Origin: Stramenopiles sp. TOSAG23-6
Taxonomy: Eukaryota > Sar
DNA: 12,386 nucleotides
NCBI GenBank assembly: GCA_900128565.1
Contig: LT636205.1
Span: 1 to 12,386, forward strand
Direction: 5' to 3'
Positions 7,983-12,386 of the stretch are shown piece by piece; the stretch's first letter is position 1; each line of letters begins with the position of its first letter. The notes below the pieces were generated by a model that ran no database searches, was not told where the DNA came from, and saw only the letters and a program-made list of their open reading frames with translations. The position numbers and the translations under genes were made by a program.

Positions 7983-9809
7983 TTATAAGATTCGATTACG
8001 TTTACATGGATCATTTTGTACATTGACCATCTCTTTAGAAAGTTTTCGTTTATTTTGTTTTACTCTTTGAAGTGATTTTTTCATTTGAACAGTTTTGTTA
8101 CTACTACTAGTACAATTAATATAATCGGTGGGTGTTTTAAAACGAGAGTTAACAGTGACTTTTTGATCATTATCAACTGATGATTCAACAGTGACTTCTT
8201 GATCATTATCAACTGATGATTCAACAGTGAATTCTTGATCATTATCAACTAATGATTCAACAGTGACTTCTTGATCATTATCAACTGATGATTCAACAGT
8301 GACTTCTTGATCATTATCAACTGATGATTCAACAGTGAATTCTTGATCATTATCAACTAATGATTCAACAGTGACTTCTTGATCATTATCAACTGATGAT
8401 TCAACAGTGACTTCTTGATCATTATCAACTGATGATTCAACAGTGAATTCTTGATCATTATCAACTAATGATTCAACAGTGACTTCTTGATCATTATCAA
8501 CTGATGATTCAACAGTGACTTCTTGATCATTATCAACTGATGATTGTACTGGACAATTATTACCAACTGATTCATCTATACGAGTTTCAATGATATTTAA
8601 TTCTACTATTGTTTTACTCAACTCTTTACAAGATTGTTTTTCACAATTACTTGATGTAGTTGTTCGATCACATGATGACTTATTAGAACTATTCGTAGTT
8701 ATTTCACAACACGAATCACCTGTGCACTCGGTATTAATATTTACAGAAGGCTCTTTCCTGCAATTCTTTCTGTTCTTTCTTATGGTTTCTAAAGATTCTA
8801 ACATTTGTTTTTCTTTCTTTGTAAATTCTGCAATTTTAAGAGTAAAATCCGATTCATACGATTGAGAAGCGGCTACAATTGCTAAATTTTTGTCGGTGAG
8901 TTCTGATAATGCTGCTTCTAAAATTTGCACAGTGGCATCACTATTAGAAACAAGTATTTTCGCATCCTCGAGCATTTTACGAAGATTATGTACTTCTTTT
9001 TGTGAGCGAGAAATCTCTTCTTTTGAAGCAGAAAGAGATTTTTTCAAGTGACAAACATGTTTTTGGGCTGAACTAAGTTGATTTTCAAGTAATACAATTT
9101 TATCTATTGAACTTGTTTGACGTTTTCGAAGGGTTTCAAACAATAAAATCGATTCTTTTTCATTTTGTTTTAGCTGTTTTATTTCAGCTTTAGAAGCAAA
9201 ATTTTGTTCCAGACAAAGTTTCACTTTATCTTCAACATCTAAGTGTCGTTGAGAAATATTATTGATGATAGACTCTATCTCATTTATGACCTGAGACGTT
9301 AATCTCTCGCGTTGAAGTTGTTGTTTTAGAGTATTTAAAGACTTTTCAAGGTCTTCTATTGTTATTGTTAATTGTTTGCAAGTCATTTTGGACTCTTCAA
9401 GTTCTTGCGTTACACGACATAACTCAAGTTGTACAACTTTTCCCCTGGTCTCGGCATGAAAGCATTTTTGTTGGATTTCAATTGTAGCGCTTTCTGTATC
9501 AGCAGTTGTATCGAAACCTCTTTGCTTAGCCTCAGTGACGTTTTTAACAGTGACTTCTTTGATTTTGTTGGCACATCTTTGTTCAGCAGCTTTTTGTTTG
9601 CCTTGGAGTTGCTCAATAAGAGTTACAAGTTGAGTTCTCACTCTATGTACAGCAATACTTGAAGCCACAGTCATTGACCCAAATGGAAAATTTAGTGAAG
9701 TGTTTATAATGTGTTTTACTACCGGTATACATACCACCGAGTTCATCATCGAAAAATTTGACATTTTTTTTTTACGTATCTTGATCGTGATCGATAAAAT
9801 ATGCCGCAT
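7983..9809 (-). CDS. Unrecognised coiled-coil protein with 12-residue acidic tandem repeats
   Basis: I do not recognise this 608-residue protein as a named family. Residues about 55-350 are rich in Glu, Lys, Gln and Leu with heptad-like spacing, typical of a long coiled coil. About 350-395 is a Ser/Thr/Asn stretch with six Cys residues. About 422-553 contains eleven copies of a 12-residue unit, SSVDNDQEVTVE, with every third copy reading SLVDNDQEFTVE. The last 50 residues are strongly basic (KKSLQRVKQNKRKLSK and a final CKRNRIL), suggesting nuclear targeting or nucleic-acid or filament binding. The start is uncertain: Met1 (9809), Met16 (9764) and Met46 (9674) all precede the coiled coil, and residues 1-45 are poorly convincing. 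It converges with the HECT gene across a 150-bp gap. A structural or cytoskeletal role is possible but not shown. Confidence 0.8.
   Translation of the reverse strand: MRHILSITIKIRKKKMSNFSMMNSVVCIPVVKHIINTSLNFPFGSMTVASSIAVHRVRTQLVTLIEQLQGKQKAAEQRCANKIKEVTVKNVTEAKQRGFDTTADTESATIEIQQKCFHAETRGKVVQLELCRVTQELEESKMTCKQLTITIEDLEKSLNTLKQQLQRERLTSQVINEIESIINNISQRHLDVEDKVKLCLEQNFASKAEIKQLKQNEKESILLFETLRKRQTSSIDKIVLLENQLSSAQKHVCHLKKSLSASKEEISRSQKEVHNLRKMLEDAKILVSNSDATVQILEAALSELTDKNLAIVAASQSYESDFTLKIAEFTKKEKQMLESLETIRKNRKNCRKEPSVNINTECTGDSCCEITTNSSNKSSCDRTTTSSNCEKQSCKELSKTIVELNIIETRIDESVGNNCPVQSSVDNDQEVTVESSVDNDQEVTVESLVDNDQEFTVESSVDNDQEVTVESSVDNDQEVTVESLVDNDQEFTVESSVDNDQEVTVESSVDNDQEVTVESLVDNDQEFTVESSVDNDQEVTVESSVDNDQKVTVNSRFKTPTDYINCTSSSNKTVQMKKSLQRVKQNKRKLSKEMVNVQNDPCKRNRIL
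8151..8545 (-). repeat. 36-bp coding tandem repeat with 108-bp higher-order structure (11 units)
   Basis: Eleven consecutive 36-bp units start at 8151 and then every 36 bases to 8511. Units starting at 8223, 8331 and 8439 share the same two variants (GAATTC in place of GACTTC, and AATGATTC in place of GATGATTC). The three blocks 8187-8294, 8295-8402 and 8403-8510 appear identical. The unit at 8151, at the C-terminal end of the protein, differs slightly (VTVN and QKV). The frame is kept throughout. Confidence 0.97.
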
Positions 9810-9830
9810 ATTATATACATGTCGTTATCG

Positions 9831-9844
9831 TTAGGGTTAGGGTT
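9831..9844. promoter_or_regulatory. Telomere-like motif just upstream of the coiled-coil gene
   Basis: The + strand reads TTAGGGTTAGGGTT. On the strand of the downstream gene it is AACCCTAACCCTAA, ending about 22 nt before the ATG at 9809. In plants and some other eukaryotes, a 'telo-box' (AAACCCTAA) near the start acts as a promoter element. A similar role here is inference only. Confidence 0.4.
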
Positions 9845-9904
9845 CATTTTGAGTAATTTTTGACGATATAATATTGATCAAATGGGATGTAATAAAATTA
9901 CCTT

Positions 9905-10020
9905 TCGTTTATTAAAGTGAAATCAATGGCTAATCTGAAACTTAAATTCTCGTTTATTAAAGTGAAATCAATGGCTACTCTGAAACTTAAATTTTCGTTT
10001 TTAAAGTGAAATCAATGGCT
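9905..10020 (-). repeat. 45-bp tandem repeat spanning the 3' end of the uridine kinase gene
   Basis: Units lie at 9905-9949 and 9950-9994, with a partial unit at 9995-10020 that forms the last codons of the kinase gene. The shared core aaagtgaaatcaatggct occurs at 9914, 9959 and 10003. The two full units differ at two of 45 positions. The partial unit has one base fewer (TTTTT where the others have TTTATT), so its spacing is 44 rather than 45. Confidence 0.93.
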
Positions 10021-10670
10021 GGTGAGTCATGAACTTCATCAGGATTGAGCCCCGATGCTATTAGTTTAACTAACATAATAAGTGCTGGATTGTTGACACC
10101 TGCATCTGGTATTATCATATCTGCAAAACGCATAGATGGTTTGATAAAATTAATGTAACCAGGTTTTACAAACTTCTCGTATCGGTCCAAGACTGCCATT
10201 AATTCTCTACCTCTTTCGTTGATGTCACGCCTCACTCTACGTACTAGACAAATGTCCATACATTCACGTGTAAACATTTTTATATCAAGCTCATTTACAA
10301 CATCGATATTACAAAATGCAAATATACCTTCAACGAGTATGACAGAAGCCCCAGCGGCTTTCACTTCAACCTGCGTTTCATCGCGACAATGGTTCAGAAA
10401 ACTATAACAAGGAACGTGGATTTCCTCACCTCGCCTAAGGGCGCGTAAATGCTCGGCGAGCAAATCGAAATCAAGGGCACAAGGATCATCAAAATTATAT
10501 GTATCAGCGCAGAACCCTTTTGGTGGCGTTCGATAGTAGCTATCGCACGAAATTGTATGAATGACTTTACCACGTAAGTCAGGATGGTTGCAAATACGTT
10601 CACATATTGTTGTTTTTGCTGAGCCTGATGGCCCTGCAATACCAATGATAAGAGGCCGGACTGTTGCCAT
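9987..10670 (-). CDS. Uridine/cytidine kinase (uridine kinase-like P-loop kinase)
   Basis: This 227-residue protein matches uridine-cytidine kinases, which phosphorylate uridine or cytidine to UMP or CMP in cytosolic pyrimidine salvage. Visible motifs are the P-loop GPSGSAKT at residues 13-20, SCDSYYR at 41-47 with the likely catalytic Asp43, YNFDDPCALDFD at 58-69, VEGIFAF at 113-119, RRVRRDINERGR at 144-155 (lid region) and FIKPSMRFADMIIP at 175-188. The length fits the family. One oddity is Ala18 where Walker A nearly always has Gly before the Lys. Another is the end: residues after about 218 fall in a 45-bp tandem repeat, and the stop at 9987 depends on a one-base difference from the repeat consensus. 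The Met at 10670 is a good start because the P-loop strand follows immediately. Confidence 0.93.
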   Translation of the reverse strand: MATVRPLIIGIAGPSGSAKTTICERICNHPDLRGKVIHTISCDSYYRTPPKGFCADTYNFDDPCALDFDLLAEHLRALRRGEEIHVPCYSFLNHCRDETQVEVKAAGASVILVEGIFAFCNIDVVNELDIKMFTRECMDICLVRRVRRDINERGRELMAVLDRYEKFVKPGYINFIKPSMRFADMIIPDAGVNNPALIMLVKLIASGLNPDEVHDSPAIDFTLKTKI

Positions 10671-11128
10671 TATGGTTCTCTATAAAAAATGAAATTTGTC
10701 GAGCTCTTTAAAAGGAAAATTGAAGTGATGAGTGTAATGGAAAAAATCCTAGTATACCTGTAGGTATATCGAGTCTAATGACTAAAAAAAAAAACGAAAA
10801 AAACTAACACGTGTCTTGTGTAAGTGTTATAACTTATGAGTATTTCGATTTATCGGCCTATATACTAGCTAGGGTTAACTGAAAAATTATATAGGAAAAC
10901 CCACAGTGATTTCTATTTTTATTTTAAGATGAAGCGCCAAATTTGAGGAATATTTGAGGAATATATATTTGTCGTAAAGTCTTAATTTATTGCAATACAA
11001 GTGGTTACTAAAATTTAATATTGTATACTTTGAAGATTCCAACAGACAAAACCCTAACCCTAAACCACAACCCATTTGAAATTCTCTTTTTAACTTTTTT
11101 TTGTTGAGAATTAAGTAACTTTTGTACC
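10671..11128. other. Non-coding AT-rich gap upstream of the uridine kinase gene
   Basis: No convincing gene is present. It presumably holds the kinase promoter and the 3' UTR of the SH3 gene, both on the minus strand. Visible features are A-runs at 10784-10794 and 10797-10803 (T-runs on the kinase strand), an 11-bp direct duplication tttgaggaata at 10942-10952 and 10953-10963, a single TAGGGTTA at about 10871, and a telomere-like pair at 11049-11066. An 81-codon minus-strand ORF here has no recognisable features. Confidence 0.65.
11049..11066. repeat. Telomere-like repeat in the gap downstream of the SH3 gene
   Basis: AAACCCTAACCCTAAACC contains two adjacent CCCTAA units and matches both the plant-type (TTTAGGG) and vertebrate-type (TTAGGG) repeat at its edges. 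It lies 63 nt beyond the stop of the SH3 gene and about 380 nt upstream of the kinase start. Confidence 0.75.
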
Positions 11129-12103
11129 TCATCCAATTTCTCTGTTTTCATGTTTCTCTAAATCGTCAATACCAGCACTCAATACATTTGAAATTGAATC
11201 CATACCAAATTTAGTACCTAACAAATTGCGAATTTGGTGACTCCCAACTGCTTCATTATCCATTTCTATAGCAACATCGTCTAATTGTTCGAGTTCAATA
11301 TCGAGTTGAGCTTTCCATTTTTCTTGTTCAGACTGCACTAAAATTTCCAATTCATCAAGTCTATTTCCTATACTACTATTTTGTTGTATACAACTGACAG
11401 CATTTTGTGATACAATGTCAACAGCGTAACGCAACTGAAGAACGCGATCTCTTTTTGAGGACACTAAATTATCGACAAAAATCTTATTTGATTTTTCCAT
11501 TTTTTCATAGTCTTGAGATGCTGCAGCAACAGACATTGCTGATATATCGACTAAAGTATTTCTCATCTGTATTTCATTTGCTGAAAGAATTTTATTTTCT
11601 TGAGTGTCTTGATTTGCGTTTTCCTCCTTCTTTTTGAATAAAAACCTCTGCATTTCGTGATCTGTTTTAGTATCAAATTCAACTTCATCTTGACTAAAAT
11701 TTTCTTCCTTGACGTTGTCTTGTTTGAAAGTAATATTTCTTTGTACACTATTTATTTCGCTATTGTTACCCTTGTTAATTGATAGATTTGATACCTTCGT
11801 AAGTACTTTTGCCAAGCTGCTTTCCGACGACGTACTACTCTCCACAACTAAGTTGTTCACGTTATTTGTGGATAAATTTGGATCTATTAAGGATGTTGGA
11901 GATGGTGATCTTTGAGGCAATTCTTGCAAATACTCCTGGGGCACATAACCAGCATCAAATGGGGCACTAAGACGAGTCGCAAATACCCAACCGTCTCTAT
12001 CATCATCAGCAGGAATTACTCGTAATCTGTCCTTTTTTTTTAAGGGCATTTCAGCTTCTCCTTGGGATTCGAAGTCATACATAGCTTCATGAGTGGGTAG
12101 CAT
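11129..12103 (-). CDS. N-terminal SH3-domain protein with helical C-terminal half
   Basis: Residues 6-61 of 324 form an SH3 domain. 'EAMYDFESQ' corresponds to the ALYDF motif, followed by an acidic RT loop, 'DRDGWVFATRL' in place of the usual GWW, and 'AGYVPQEYLQEL' with the conserved Pro and Tyr of the ligand groove. Residues about 63-150 are Ser/Asn/Glu-rich and probably disordered, starting with a QRSPSP stretch. Residues about 160-315 look helical, with a coiled-coil-like part at about 250-285 (DELEILVQSEQEKWKAQL). The domain order differs from Abi-type proteins, where SH3 is C-terminal, and I do not recognise a named family. A scaffold role in actin or membrane traffic is common for SH3 proteins, but nothing here proves it. 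The ATG at 12103 is chosen because the SH3 begins five residues later. Confidence 0.85.
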   Translation of the reverse strand: MLPTHEAMYDFESQGEAEMPLKKKDRLRVIPADDDRDGWVFATRLSAPFDAGYVPQEYLQELPQRSPSPTSLIDPNLSTNNVNNLVVESSTSSESSLAKVLTKVSNLSINKGNNSEINSVQRNITFKQDNVKEENFSQDEVEFDTKTDHEMQRFLFKKKEENANQDTQENKILSANEIQMRNTLVDISAMSVAAASQDYEKMEKSNKIFVDNLVSSKRDRVLQLRYAVDIVSQNAVSCIQQNSSIGNRLDELEILVQSEQEKWKAQLDIELEQLDDVAIEMDNEAVGSHQIRNLLGTKFGMDSISNVLSAGIDDLEKHENREIG

Positions 12104-12386
12104 GATTCAAAGTGTATACTTGAATAATAAGGTAAAGTTGTTTTAATATAATCCGAAATTTAATCAGCAGCGAATTAAATATGTGGTGCTCCTTTAAAAC
12201 AAAAAATAGTAACTTTAATTGAAACTTGAATTGAAACTGTAAGATGGCAACTTAAGTTTTGTCAAATTCTAGATTCAAAATTGTTTCTAGAATAAAACAA
12301 AATAAAAGGTTGTTATTCAACAATAATTATATTTTTTTATAGTTCATAAAGTCAAAGTTACAAATGATTAATTTAGTTCATCTAGA
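12104..12386. other. Upstream region of the SH3 gene
   Basis: This is 283 bp of very AT-rich sequence with no ORF of interest. A short direct repeat (ttgaaac twice, around 12218-12238) is the only visible structure. It probably contains the SH3 gene promoter, but no element can be named. Confidence 0.5.

Noticed and set aside
8151-8545. Regular 36-bp repeats resembling a CRISPR array
   Set aside because: The units abut with no spacers and maintain an open frame encoding a 12-residue protein repeat.
10868-10876. Single TAGGGTTA as a fourth telomere-like site
   Set aside because: One unit alone is expected often enough by chance, so it was not counted with the double motifs.
10887-11132. 81-codon minus-strand ORF overlapping the SH3 stop by ATGA
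   Set aside because: The AT-driven composition, absence of motifs and the telomere-like repeat within it argue for 3' UTR or intergenic sequence. Start-stop overlap means little in a eukaryote.
1-12386. tRNA, rRNA, transposon ends or viral genes
   Set aside because: No cloverleaf-like, rRNA-like, transposase, integrase or terminal inverted repeat signal was seen on reading through both strands.

Overview
The window looks like a gene-dense, AT-rich nuclear fragment from a microbial eukaryote (protist). The evidence is a giant HECT-type E3 ligase ORF, an SH3-domain protein, a eukaryotic-type uridine kinase, long coiled-coil and low-complexity segments, almost no introns, and telomere-like TTAGGG pairs. 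There are no bacterial operon or ribosome-binding features. The lineage cannot be fixed from sequence alone. A stramenopile or another SAR-type protist would fit, but that is a guess.

Layout: (1) 2-7832 (+) appears to be one very large gene, interrupted near 378-411 by either a 34-nt GT-AG intron or a frameshift. Its product, about 2,600 aa, would carry an N-terminal protein-L-isoaspartate methyltransferase (PCMT)-like domain, a SPRY domain, a possible CUB-like beta-sandwich, an acidic Asp-rich stretch, a possible SH3-like module and a C-terminal HECT domain with its catalytic Cys. (2) 7983-9809 (-), convergent with it, encodes an unrecognised coiled-coil protein with eleven 12-residue repeats arranged in a perfect 108-bp higher-order pattern. 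(3) 9987-10670 (-) encodes a uridine/cytidine kinase. Its 3' end is tandemly duplicated downstream in 45-bp units, and a one-base difference cuts the repeats off from the reading frame. (4) 10671-11128 is a non-coding AT-rich gap with a telomere-like motif. (5) 11129-12103 (-) encodes a protein with an N-terminal SH3 domain and a helical C-terminal half. (6) 12104-12386 is AT-rich upstream sequence of that gene.

The genes do not form an obvious pathway. The most notable points are the PCMT-SPRY-HECT architecture, the apparent precise loss of SAM-binding motif I from its PCMT domain, the tandem repeats being generated inside or next to coding sequence, and three separate double TTAGGG motifs in 12 kb.
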